64,000 bases of DNA from Kiloniella sp036960845 (GTDB lineage Bacteria > Pseudomonadota > Alphaproteobacteria > Kiloniellales > Kiloniellaceae). The DNA is taken from positions 186,001 through 250,000 of the forward strand of contig JBALWN010000001.1 in assembly GCA_036960845.1 (NCBI GenBank), read 5' to 3'. Of the stretch, positions 33,859 through 43,002 are shown one piece after another. Under the pieces are notes generated by a model, which searched no databases, had not been told where the DNA came from, and was given only the letters and a program-made list of their open reading frames with translations. Every line of letters begins with the position of its first letter. Position 1 is the first letter of the stretch. The position numbers and the translations under genes are program-made.

Positions 33859-34044
33859 ATGAGCTCTCAACCGCGCGTCGACAGAAAACTGCTAGAGATT
33901 CTCGTCTGCCCAGAAACCAAAGGGCCTTTAGAGTATGATGCCGAGAACCAAGAACTTATTTCACGGCAGGCAAAACTAGCCTACCCAATTCGTGAAGGCA
34001 TTCCGGTTATGCTTACCGACGAAGCCCGCGCCCTAGAAGATTAG
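33859..34044 (+). CDS. Trm112 family protein (YcaR-like)
   Basis: 61 residues. The fold is the small Trm112/YcaR domain: LLEILVCPETKGPLEYDAENQELISRQAKLAYPIREGIPVML. The bacterial members usually keep one Cys-Pro motif (Cys18) but not the four zinc Cys of the eukaryotic protein. It may bind a partner methyltransferase or be involved in lipid A or membrane-linked steps; unproven. It lies between LON-domain and DUF971 genes with short gaps. Confidence 0.93.
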   Translation: MSSQPRVDRKLLEILVCPETKGPLEYDAENQELISRQAKLAYPIREGIPVMLTDEARALED

Positions 34045-34084
34045 TCCCGCGCCTTGAAACAGAATACAGAAATCAGACGGACAA

Positions 34085-34483
34085 ATGACGCGTACGATTA
34101 AAGAAGAGAATTCTCAAGAGTTTAAGACCGAACACTGGCCTACTGATCTCAAATACAAATCAGAGGAAAGGTCGTTACACGTCTCGTTTGATAATGGTGA
34201 AAGTTTTATCTTACCAGCAGAATTTCTTCGTATTGAAAGTCCATCGGCAGAAGTACAAGGACACCATCCAAGCCAGAAACAAATCCTATCCGGCAGGCGA
34301 ATGGTCGGTATAATTGCCATCGATCCCGTTGGAAACTACGCCGTTAAACTCACGTTCGACGATTTGCACGATACTGGCATCTTCTCTTGGCAGTATCTTT
34401 ATAAACTTGGCACCGAGCACGACACCCTTTGGCAAAAGTATTTGGATGAGCTTGCTACGCGCGGCTTATCACGCGACCCTTAG
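34085..34483 (+). CDS. DUF971 protein (gamma-butyrobetaine hydroxylase N-terminal-like)
   Basis: 132 residues. HWPTDLKYKSEERSLHVSFDNGESFILPAEFLRIESPSAEVQGH and GNYAVKLTFDDLHDTGIFSWQYLYKLG are the conserved parts of DUF971, the small domain also found at the N-terminus of carnitine-synthesis dioxygenases. In bacteria a role near Fe-S protein or scaffold function has been suggested from gene neighbourhood only. It ends the conserved run with cnoX and is convergent with the TetR gene, four bases between the stops. Confidence 0.92.
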   Translation: MTRTIKEENSQEFKTEHWPTDLKYKSEERSLHVSFDNGESFILPAEFLRIESPSAEVQGHHPSQKQILSGRRMVGIIAIDPVGNYAVKLTFDDLHDTGIFSWQYLYKLGTEHDTLWQKYLDELATRGLSRDP

Positions 34484-34487
34484 AAAC

Positions 34488-35063
34488 CTACTTAGCCGTA
34501 GCCAACAAAGTTTCAGCGATTTCTTTAGCGCATTTCGCAGCTGTGAGATCACCACTGACTTGGGCCGTGACAATGGCCCCTTCTTTGAGCAGTAATAGTT
34601 GTGATGCGAATTCTTCTGGCTCTGGAATTCCAGCTGCTTTGACAATAGGAACAAGCTGCTCTTTCAAAACGGCCTTGTGATGGGCGGCAACTTTATGCGC
34701 TTCCAACTCAAAATCCGAAAATTCCGCAACTGTATTGATAAACATGCATCCTGAAAAATTTTGCTCAGGAAATGCCTTACCCTGAAACCAAAAATCCAAC
34801 GCATCAAACAGTCCTAATAATTGATCACGGGCCGTGTCATATCTGGCGATATAGCCAAAAAGCCATTGTCGAAAATTTTCATCTCGTCGATGAAGAGCTG
34901 CAACAATTAAATCATCTTTTGAAGGAAAGTGTTTGTAGAACGTCATGCGGGCAACACCGGCTTCAGAGATTATTTGATCAACACCCGTGGCGTGAAATCC
35001 CTGTCGATAAAAAAGCTGAAGAGCAGATTCAATCAATTGATCTCGCTTTTTAGAATGGCCCAC
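34488..35063 (-). CDS. TetR/AcrR-family regulator
   Basis: 191 residues: N-terminal HTH about 8-55 (KRDQLIESALQLFYRQGFHATGVDQIISEAGVARMTFYKHFPSKDDLIVAAL) and a C-terminal ligand-binding domain of the YjdC/BetI-like kind. The ligand and target are unknown. It is a single gene, divergent only with intergenic sequence of about 90 bases from the next minus-strand gene upstream. Confidence 0.94.
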   Translation of the reverse strand: MGHSKKRDQLIESALQLFYRQGFHATGVDQIISEAGVARMTFYKHFPSKDDLIVAALHRRDENFRQWLFGYIARYDTARDQLLGLFDALDFWFQGKAFPEQNFSGCMFINTVAEFSDFELEAHKVAAHHKAVLKEQLVPIVKAAGIPEPEEFASQLLLLKEGAIVTAQVSGDLTAAKCAKEIAETLLATAK

Positions 35064-35152
35064 AGTTTCCCCTTAATCCTTTACCATCGTCATCATATTT
35101 TCTTTCAAGTAGATCAGTATTACAGTTATTTACTCATACTCAGTTGAAAATA

Positions 35153-35839
35153 CTATTTTGGAGCTTTAATGACGATGACTGAAGGCTTGTTATCTAATTT
35201 TGCGAGTATGGGGTCCCAATCCGCACAGGTATATTGCTTTGAATTTAACTGACAAGCACCGACGGAACTAATACTGCCATAGGCCTTTACCATAATTTCG
35301 TCAGTCACTGGCTTTGCGCCAATTTCAAATTCAGGCACTCTAAAAACGCGTTGAATAAGATAGGCCGCATTCTTTCCAATCAAAGCCCGAAAAAGGGAAA
35401 CCTCTCCGCTATTACGGGTTAAATCTCGCGTACAGTTGATCAGTCTGAAGCCCGTTAAAAATCCATTTACTTTGTCCTTTAACGGAGGTGTCGCGCCACT
35501 AACTTCACAGTTTTGTTTGTAAATGTCAGCTAACTCGTCAAGAAAGACACTCACATCTCCTTCTGCCCACCCCGGAAACACCTGTACCGTGATCATATCC
35601 GTCCAGTTTTCGACGGTTTGCCCTTGAGGAAGCCACTCAGCCGAAGTCTGCTGGGCTTTGGTCGCACGGGGCAATGCCTGCCAACCATCGGGAATAGACG
35701 CCATAAAAAATTCACCATTACCACCCTGGCCAACGGCATGATCACCAGCAGCAATTACCGACGACGTAGTGACTAACAGCATAGTTGCAGCCGTAAACAC
35801 ACTCTGAAGCCAAGCCTGATATGACTTAACCAACTGCAT
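35153..35839 (-). CDS. Hypothetical secreted protein
   Basis: 228 residues from the ATG at 35839, which has GGAGAT five bases upstream; the longer frame from 35872 lacks a ribosome site. MQLVKSYQAWLQSVFTAATMLLVTTSSVIAAG is a signal peptide ending around AAG (residue 30). The mature protein includes SIPDGWQALPRATKAQQTSAEWLPQGQTVENWTDMITVQVFPG, a motif also seen in small periplasmic proteins of unknown function, plus two pairs of Cys (NCEVSG, NCTRD, ACQLNS, TCADW) likely to be oxidised. No enzyme family recognised. Confidence 0.75.
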   Translation of the reverse strand: MQLVKSYQAWLQSVFTAATMLLVTTSSVIAAGDHAVGQGGNGEFFMASIPDGWQALPRATKAQQTSAEWLPQGQTVENWTDMITVQVFPGWAEGDVSVFLDELADIYKQNCEVSGATPPLKDKVNGFLTGFRLINCTRDLTRNSGEVSLFRALIGKNAAYLIQRVFRVPEFEIGAKPVTDEIMVKAYGSISSVGACQLNSKQYTCADWDPILAKLDNKPSVIVIKAPK

Positions 35840-36055
35840 CGATATCTCCCAAAAACAAAACAAACGTAACATTACTTATCTGACCCAAATATGGGCCTAA
35901 GTAAACCGGACCTCAAAATAGACATCACGACCTATACACAAAGAAGCTCAATATTAAATGAGAACTCGGGCAACTTTATGACCTTCTAGCGAATTGTGCC
36001 TATGTGATAAAATCACTCGCTCATGTACTTATCGGCTTAATCTAGTGAAATACTT

Positions 36056-37306
36056 TTAAAGGCTCTTACCTTGCATCAAGCGAGGCAAGTCACCGACAAT
36101 CCCCATTGCATGTTTCATAAAGAAGCGTTTAACAGGAGGCAGATTATCAACAGCTGCCAAACCGAGATCACGTGCGACACGTACTGGCGCTAAATCATTA
36201 GAAAAAAGCTTTACCAGCCCATCCATCGCGCCGAGCAAGAGAACATTATCAAAACGGCGCCATTTCGCGTAATCTTCTAGTACCTGTTGAGATCCAATAT
36301 CCAAACCAACTCTACGCGCATCAACGATCACTTCTGCCAGAGCTGCAACGTCTCTGAGCCCGAGGTTCAATCCCTGACCTGCAATTGGATGCATTCCATG
36401 GGCGGCATCCCCGACCAACGCCATGCGCGTATCTATGTACCGCTCGGCATGCAACGAGCTTAAGGGGTAAGACCACCGCATATCTGTAACGCTAAACTCA
36501 CCGAGGTCTCCGCCAAAACGACGATGCAGTTCGTTGGCAAAGTCTTCATTACTCATGGACATATAGCCATCCACGAGCTCTCGTTTTTCCGACCAGACAA
36601 GCGACGATCGATGAACCCCCTCTTCACTATCGGGCAAGGGGAGAAGGGCAAAGGGTCCTGATGGCAGGAAATGCTCAAAAGCAATACCGTTATGAGGTTT
36701 CTCGTGTACGACGGTGCAGACAATACCGTTTTGCTGGTAATCCGTTCCTGTCACCTTGATACCGGCATCTTTGCGAAGCTGTGATCCTCGCCCATCCGCA
36801 CCAATAACTACACGAGCATTGATTCTTGTTCCATCATCAAGCTCAGCACGGACACCCTTTTTATCTCGTTCAAGGTCAACCACAGTATGGGGTGCGAGGT
36901 GATGCAGTGTTTTCAGTTCCGATGCTTTTGCATGGGTGGACAGTCGAATAGCGCGGTTCTCCACAATCCAACCCATCGGCATATCGCCAACTTCGCTAAA
37001 GTCGTAAGACATTGACAGAGGTGATGCCCCGCGGTCGATTTGACCGTCAGTGATCTCAATAAAGCGAATAGCCTCTGCCGCCCATGACATCCCATCCCAA
37101 AGGCCCACCTGATCAAAAACCCGTTGTGACCCCAAGGCAATAGCAGAGGAGCGCCCATCAAACGGAGAAGCTTTTTGTGTGGAGGGTTGTTCGCGATCAA
37201 TTACGGCAACCTCTAAGCCAGCGCCAGCAATAGCAACACCTAGGGTAAGCCCGACAAGCCCCCCACCAACGATCAGAACTTCAACGGAAATATCTTTTTC
37301 AGCCAT
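36056..37306 (-). CDS. UbiH/UbiF/Coq6-family FAD monooxygenase
   Basis: 416 residues from the ATG at 37306, where the protein begins MAEKDISVEVLIVGGGLVG as the family does; a longer frame reaches 37369. Motifs are the FAD GxGxxG (VGGGLVGLTLG), the DG motif GADGRGSQLRKDAG and the GD motif LVGDAAHGMHPIAGQGLNLGLRDV. It should hydroxylate the aromatic ring of ubiquinone precursors. Which position (UbiH, UbiF, UbiI or the broad UbiL/UbiM type of alphaproteobacteria) cannot be told by eye. It lies next to the cnoX-DUF971 group as in other alphaproteobacteria. Confidence 0.93.
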   Translation of the reverse strand: MAEKDISVEVLIVGGGLVGLTLGVAIAGAGLEVAVIDREQPSTQKASPFDGRSSAIALGSQRVFDQVGLWDGMSWAAEAIRFIEITDGQIDRGASPLSMSYDFSEVGDMPMGWIVENRAIRLSTHAKASELKTLHHLAPHTVVDLERDKKGVRAELDDGTRINARVVIGADGRGSQLRKDAGIKVTGTDYQQNGIVCTVVHEKPHNGIAFEHFLPSGPFALLPLPDSEEGVHRSSLVWSEKRELVDGYMSMSNEDFANELHRRFGGDLGEFSVTDMRWSYPLSSLHAERYIDTRMALVGDAAHGMHPIAGQGLNLGLRDVAALAEVIVDARRVGLDIGSQQVLEDYAKWRRFDNVLLLGAMDGLVKLFSNDLAPVRVARDLGLAAVDNLPPVKRFFMKHAMGIVGDLPRLMQGKSL

Positions 37307-37591
37307 GCGTATAAGTCGGTTTCTTTCATAAAATAACGATATTGCCAACGAATTCACAGACAGAGACAATTAACAAATCCGATGGCTACCCTCATATATA
37401 AAAGGGATTATCCCTTTTGCCAAAAGATTAACGATTACAAGTGAAAACCCAGCGCAATATCACCAACAATTGAAGAACTCTTCATGGAAAGTTACAGCAG
37501 CAGTCCCTAAGTTATTTAAATCAATATACTTGAACTTTCTAACCCTGCTCTCCAATTTGTTTAATTTTTACATTTCACAGGAAACCTATCC

Positions 37592-38536
37592 ATGATTTCT
37601 CAAGAGAGAACACTCGCTTTTTTGCTAGGAAGTTATATTGCCGATGCAGCAACTCTTGGCCTTCATTGGATATATGACACTGATGTCATCAAAGAACGTG
37701 TTCGCATTTCCGGTAGTTCGCCCGCTTTCCAACCCTCTGCAGGTGATCATTATCACAGCATGAAAGCTGTCGGCGATATAACCCAGTACGGAGAATCAAC
37801 CCGGGTCCTACATCAATCACTATTGAGAACAGGTGGAAAGCTAGACATAGAGGATTATCAAAAGGGTTTTGCTGCACACTTCGGATCTGGTGGCGCATAT
37901 GTCGGTTATATCGATAAACCAACCAAAATTACTTTGCAAAATCTGAGCAACGGACAAATCAATCCCTCAGGGGCTGATGATGACCAAAATCCTGCAGCGA
38001 GCAAACTACCGCCTCTCATTGTCGCAACTCTAAATCAAGATTTGGATTTTGACCTTGAGGTTGAGAAAGCTGTTCGTGTTACCAATAATAATGATAAAGC
38101 CGTTCATTATGCTCAAATTGTAGCATCAGCCCTAAAAACCACCTTAAAAACAGGAACTTTATCATCGGGCCTCAAAGCTGGAAGAGAAAAAGCCGAGGGC
38201 GAAGCCAGAACTCTTATTGAGGAAGCTCTAAATACTATCACAACAGATTCAATCGATATTGCGGGTCAGTTTGGACGTGCTTGCAGTCTCCATCAATCGG
38301 TTCCAACCGCCTTTCATATTATTTCTCACGCCAATAGCTTCCAAGAAGCCATTGAGCTTAACATTTTGGCAGGTGGAGACTCCGCAGGTCGCGCACCCTT
38401 TATTGGTGCCATGATGGGGGCCTTTCACGGTATTGGGACTGAAAAAGGAATACCTCTAAACTGGCTCGTAAAAATGAACCAAAGCGCCGACTTAATAAGT
38501 GAGAGTGAGGCTCTATTTAGAATGACCGAAAGCTAA
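37592..38536 (+). CDS. ADP-ribosylglycohydrolase-like protein with altered metal site
   Basis: 314 residues of the DraG/ADP-ribosylhydrolase fold: RTLAFLLGSYIADAATLGLHWIYD at the start and NILAGGDSAGRAPFIGAMMGAFHG at the end (257-280). Active enzymes bind two Mg2+ with T-D-D and a C-terminal D-x-D-(S/T). Here the C-terminal motif is GGDSAGRA: Asp263 is kept but the second acidic residue is Gly266, and the N-terminal motif looks like GDIT (61-64) rather than the normal T-D-D. It resembles the J1-crystallin-like branch with GDxCSR, so it may be a weak enzyme or a binding protein. Single gene. Confidence 0.82.
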   Translation: MISQERTLAFLLGSYIADAATLGLHWIYDTDVIKERVRISGSSPAFQPSAGDHYHSMKAVGDITQYGESTRVLHQSLLRTGGKLDIEDYQKGFAAHFGSGGAYVGYIDKPTKITLQNLSNGQINPSGADDDQNPAASKLPPLIVATLNQDLDFDLEVEKAVRVTNNNDKAVHYAQIVASALKTTLKTGTLSSGLKAGREKAEGEARTLIEEALNTITTDSIDIAGQFGRACSLHQSVPTAFHIISHANSFQEAIELNILAGGDSAGRAPFIGAMMGAFHGIGTEKGIPLNWLVKMNQSADLISESEALFRMTES

Positions 38537-38594
38537 ACCCCTTAATGAATATCCACGAAAATCGTGCTTCACTCGTCAAAGTTCAAGAGTTAGC

Positions 38595-41500
38595 TCAATA
38601 ATCCCATTTCCAGAAAACCCCGACTTTACTGTCAGCGGTCTGTCCCGTTTCGCTTTCTAAGGTTATATTCGGCGTAAGTTCGATTTGAACTTTTGCGCGG
38701 GTACTGCTCGTACTAGCGCCCTGATCAACGCCAACATAAATAGAATCACTAATGTATTTGCCAACACTAACCTGGGCGTCTCCAGTTTCACTATTCGTGC
38801 CTGCAGAAAGAACGTCTACACCAAGGGTTTCTCGTGCAAAATCAACGATTCCTCCTCCTGAATCAATTTTACCTGAAAGCGAAGCAATCGCTGAAGCAAG
38901 TTGAAGAGCTTCTATCGGAGAAAGTTTCCCAGCCGCCTTATCAAAAATAACTTGAGAGAGTACTTCGTCTTGGGGCAACCCATCTGGGGAAGAAAGGCTG
39001 ATCTTTGGGTTAGTTGCAGTACCATTGATAGAAACAACAGCCGTTACATTACGCGCTTTATAGATCGCCGAAAGGTTAAGTTCAGGGTTAATTTCTGTTC
39101 CCCCAAGTAAGGTGATTTTACCCTTTTGCAGTTTAAAATCTTTTCCCGCAAAGGAAAAATAACCGCGCACCGGGCTCAAATATCCTTCGATTATCGGAGT
39201 ATCGGCTGTTCCCTTTATAGTAAACTGACCCTCCCATTCAGAATCAAGGCCTTGGCCCCGAATGAAAACCTTACGTGGCATGCTCAATAAAAGGTCTAGA
39301 GAAACTTTAGAGGGTGGCTTCTTTTCTTTTTTGACAGAAGGAGCCGCCGCGCCAGGGCGATTTTTCTCTGTAACATCCAAACTTACTACGCTAGGTGCAA
39401 CAGCGCTGCCAATATTGATATTAATCTGACCCGTTGTGATGTCACCTCCAACTTTAAGTCCGGCCGGGGTGCCCTTAATCTCAATATTACCATCGGTCTG
39501 CACAGAAATTTGATCTTGATCCAAAGCAGCTAGATTATCGAGCTGAATGGTTAAATCTACCAGAGGATTTACAAGATCCTTAAACTCGATCGTTCCTCCT
39601 GATTTTAAAGATCCGCCTTTACTATCTTTAGCATCAACCATTAACAGCAAGGTTTGGCTGTTTTGAATAGTCGCATTCAGCTCTATCTGGCGGAGTAAAG
39701 TACCAAATTCAACGTTTTCATAACGACCATTGGTAACTTTAGCTCCTCCCACAATCACTGGATTGGAAAGTGTTCCTGAAAGCTGTGTATCAACAAATAG
39801 CTGCCCCGTCATTTCCTGAGTATCCAGCGCCAGATAAGACCAAAGCCTACTAATATCGCTATCTGCTTTCACTCCTCCAGTGATTTTTTGATCATTCGGT
39901 AGACTGACAGAAAAGGGTGCAAGGCCAACAGCCACAGGCACGGAACCGTATACCTCAAGTGTAGAAGGCTCTAGACCAGTGATTTTATTTTTGAAATCAA
40001 AACGCCCCTTATCCAAAGTTGCGGTAAGGCGACTTGTCAGAGGCGGGAGGGATTTATTGTCATCCCCAGCCAGTTGAACGTTTGCAGCTGTTAATGAAAA
40101 CTGACCCTGATAGTTTTCTGGCATAAGTGTAATTTTAGCATCACCCTCAAGCGTACCCGTGATCTCTAGTTCAGGCGCAACGAGGGTTAGCAACTCAAGA
40201 GGAAAAGTCTTTATTTTCAAGTCTGCAGTCGCGCTCTTCTCGGTCAATTCGCCTGACCCTGTGAAGGTTCCACGATCAAAGGAAAGCTCAAAAGGCGCTA
40301 CACTCGTAATGGTTTTGTCTTGAATCAAAGTAAGAGGCGTACGAAGAACAATTTCCTTTTGAGCAAGGTTGCCATTCAAAGTTAAAAATTGAAGTTTTGT
40401 TGCTGTAATTTGTTCTGATGCCGGAAGGGTAAGTCCACCCTGCCCTTTTAATTGAAGAGCAGGTTCGGTTGAGCTGCTCAAATTAAAAGTAAAGTCAGCG
40501 TCCTTTGCTTTTCCCTGAGCCGTGAAATCAAACTGTTCTACGATCCGATCCGCAACTGAGATGTCAGACGCTTTGGCTCTCATTACAAGCGCGGGATCCT
40601 TCAAATCTCCGGTTGCAGTCGCCTCTATCGTCAATGATTTAATAACTGGTCCAGTAGCCCCATTCGAAAGATTGCTCCCAGAAAGGTCAAGTGCAAGGTG
40701 TTGCTGGCCTCGGCTGTTGCTCAGGACTGCATCAACCTTCCCATTCCCTTGAGCTTCAATGCCAAACCCATCCGTCAACAACCCAAGGTCGGGTATTCTT
40801 CCTGTTAATCCGCCTGCAATTGGCGTTCCATCAAAAGGAACGATTAAAGCCCCTGTAACGCTGCTGTTTTGTGCTTTTAGGCTGATATCGCTCAACTTAA
40901 GTTCAGTATAAGCAGGCAAGGAAAACGCCAGCGCCAAATCAGTCGGTAACTTTGGATAAGCAAGACGCGTTTTTAAAATGCCCTCTGCGCCGCTTGCAAG
41001 ATTCTTTGCTTGAAAGTTAGTCTCAAGATTACCTAAAGCATTTTGTTCCAGATTGAGTTCACTAATCAACAACGTACCACGTAGTTCTGGATCAGAGATA
41101 GGGCCACTTAGGGTACTGTTCAGCTTTGCAACTCCCTTGAGATTAGTACCTGCCAGTTTGTTAAGAGATCCAAGATCTTCCATAACGGCCTCTATTTCCC
41201 CGGAAAGACTCTCGAAGCTCAGAGGAAACTCCACCGATCCACCAAGCCTTGCAGTCGGCAAGGTCAGCGCAACATTTGTGATTTGTAAACTTTCGTCCGA
41301 GAGTTTTACATTCGCAGTCATTGAGGGTTCGGAACTAACAAGGACCTGAATATCCGGATTGTTCGAATCGAGTTGTTGCGCTTGCAAACTTATTTTTCCC
41401 GTCACATCGCTGGCGATATTCAGGCTTTGTAAACTTCCCGTTGCCAATAATTTTCCCTTCACTGGAGCAACAGATGAAAGGTCATCAACAAAGAGCGATA

Positions 41501-43001
41501 TCTCGGCACTGGCCGTATTCTCACGAGTAGCAAGCGCCGCCCTCATATTGGCATTGAGGTGCTCCCCCTGTGCCCGCAGCAAAGGAATGTTGAGCACGCC
41601 ACTTTCAAGGATGTAGTTGCTATCCAGCTCCAGACGTAACTTATGTCCAAGCAACCCCACGGCCTCTGGTGGTAAACCGCTAATTTCTGTCAGAGCGACC
41701 GAGCCTGTAACAGGAATAGTTTTCATATTATCGAGAAGAAGATCAGAGCTGATACTCCCGATAACATCTCCCACCGTCAGAGTTTTATCCAGCGCCACAC
41801 CCCCGGCCTGAAAAGTCACGGTAAGGTTGATGTTCTGAAAAGTGCCCGTCGCGTCCAAATCGAGGTTACCACGAGAAAGGGCCACCGGAGCTATCAACTT
41901 GTTCAGCTCCGAGGGCTGCAACAAACGACTACTTACAGCGAAATTTAAATTTTCCTGCCCCAGATCCACGGCCCCAACCATGGCTATATCAAGTGTAGTA
42001 TTCTTGATTTGGGAAGAAACCAAGCTTACTAAATTTTTATTGTAATCCCAGGAAATTTGGGCATCCAGTGTAGCCCGTTTATCGTCTATCAACGGGATTG
42101 AAGACGCCAAAGTTTTATCTAACTGTACACCACCTGAAAGATATAGGTTTAAGCTGTTCTCATCCCTGGTTTCCCCAGAATCATGACCAGAGTTATAACC
42201 TGAACTATGAAGGGATAAATCGCTGCTGAACAGAGTTCCCGCCTGCGCATTTACCTCTCCCTTCCAGTCATTTATGGGGCCTTGTCCATTAAAATTCACA
42301 TTGATTTCAGGATAACTGGGTAAATCGAGGGCCCGGGCAATCAATCCCCCTTCAGGTTCTGTCAGTTTCACATCAACGGATAGGGTTTCTGCTTTTGGAT
42401 CGTATTCAACCCTGGCTGTCATGGAACCTTCATGAGCATCAAGCTGGATAATATCCAGCGAGCTCAGAATGACACCTTCAACCTCGCTTTTGAGATTCAG
42501 AGACAATTTTAAAAGCGCTTCACGCCCTAAAACAGATTCAGCAATATGAACCTCCGCCAACTGAACTTCAGTAAGACTGATATTTATGGGTAAGGGTAAT
42601 AACGGGCCACTGCTCTGTTCTTCTTGCACAGAATCGGGAATGACAGGCTCACGTTTCAAATCAAGAGACGATACCAAAACCTTGTTAATCTTTAGATTGC
42701 CACCAACAAGCGCCAAAGGAGACCAGTCTAAAGTGATATTTTTGATTTCAAGCCAGGCTCCTGAGGGATCTCTTAACAGAAGACTGCTTAGAGAGAAGCT
42801 AGAGAAAAGATTGCCATGAATACTACCGACCTCAAGGGAAAGCCCCTCAGGATCATGAACCGCCTGCTCAATCTGTCTCGCAGCGGCCTCACGACCACTA
42901 TCTGTTTGTAAATAGAGATAAAGCCCCGCTAGAAGAGCGATTACGCATAACAGGGGCACAAGAATAACGGCCGCGATAACTCTTATTCTTCCAGGCTTCA
43001 T
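38595..43001 (-). CDS. tamB: Translocation and assembly module inner-membrane component TamB
   Basis: 1468 residues: one N-terminal membrane helix (about 9-31, IAAVILVPLLCVIALLAGLYLYL), a very long beta-rich AsmA/TamB-type taco-like body, and the conserved C-terminal DUF490 domain (about 1130-1468) ending in NITLESETGQTADSKVGVFWKWDY. TamB spans the periplasm, and with TamA it helps insert some outer-membrane proteins and moves phospholipids to the outer membrane. It lies one base after tamA, in the same operon, as in most proteobacteria. The length is at the upper end of normal. Confidence 0.95.
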   Translation of the reverse strand: MKPGRIRVIAAVILVPLLCVIALLAGLYLYLQTDSGREAAARQIEQAVHDPEGLSLEVGSIHGNLFSSFSLSSLLLRDPSGAWLEIKNITLDWSPLALVGGNLKINKVLVSSLDLKREPVIPDSVQEEQSSGPLLPLPINISLTEVQLAEVHIAESVLGREALLKLSLNLKSEVEGVILSSLDIIQLDAHEGSMTARVEYDPKAETLSVDVKLTEPEGGLIARALDLPSYPEINVNFNGQGPINDWKGEVNAQAGTLFSSDLSLHSSGYNSGHDSGETRDENSLNLYLSGGVQLDKTLASSIPLIDDKRATLDAQISWDYNKNLVSLVSSQIKNTTLDIAMVGAVDLGQENLNFAVSSRLLQPSELNKLIAPVALSRGNLDLDATGTFQNINLTVTFQAGGVALDKTLTVGDVIGSISSDLLLDNMKTIPVTGSVALTEISGLPPEAVGLLGHKLRLELDSNYILESGVLNIPLLRAQGEHLNANMRAALATRENTASAEISLFVDDLSSVAPVKGKLLATGSLQSLNIASDVTGKISLQAQQLDSNNPDIQVLVSSEPSMTANVKLSDESLQITNVALTLPTARLGGSVEFPLSFESLSGEIEAVMEDLGSLNKLAGTNLKGVAKLNSTLSGPISDPELRGTLLISELNLEQNALGNLETNFQAKNLASGAEGILKTRLAYPKLPTDLALAFSLPAYTELKLSDISLKAQNSSVTGALIVPFDGTPIAGGLTGRIPDLGLLTDGFGIEAQGNGKVDAVLSNSRGQQHLALDLSGSNLSNGATGPVIKSLTIEATATGDLKDPALVMRAKASDISVADRIVEQFDFTAQGKAKDADFTFNLSSSTEPALQLKGQGGLTLPASEQITATKLQFLTLNGNLAQKEIVLRTPLTLIQDKTITSVAPFELSFDRGTFTGSGELTEKSATADLKIKTFPLELLTLVAPELEITGTLEGDAKITLMPENYQGQFSLTAANVQLAGDDNKSLPPLTSRLTATLDKGRFDFKNKITGLEPSTLEVYGSVPVAVGLAPFSVSLPNDQKITGGVKADSDISRLWSYLALDTQEMTGQLFVDTQLSGTLSNPVIVGGAKVTNGRYENVEFGTLLRQIELNATIQNSQTLLLMVDAKDSKGGSLKSGGTIEFKDLVNPLVDLTIQLDNLAALDQDQISVQTDGNIEIKGTPAGLKVGGDITTGQININIGSAVAPSVVSLDVTEKNRPGAAAPSVKKEKKPPSKVSLDLLLSMPRKVFIRGQGLDSEWEGQFTIKGTADTPIIEGYLSPVRGYFSFAGKDFKLQKGKITLLGGTEINPELNLSAIYKARNVTAVVSINGTATNPKISLSSPDGLPQDEVLSQVIFDKAAGKLSPIEALQLASAIASLSGKIDSGGGIVDFARETLGVDVLSAGTNSETGDAQVSVGKYISDSIYVGVDQGASTSSTRAKVQIELTPNITLESETGQTADSKVGVFWKWDY

Positions 43002-43002
43002 A

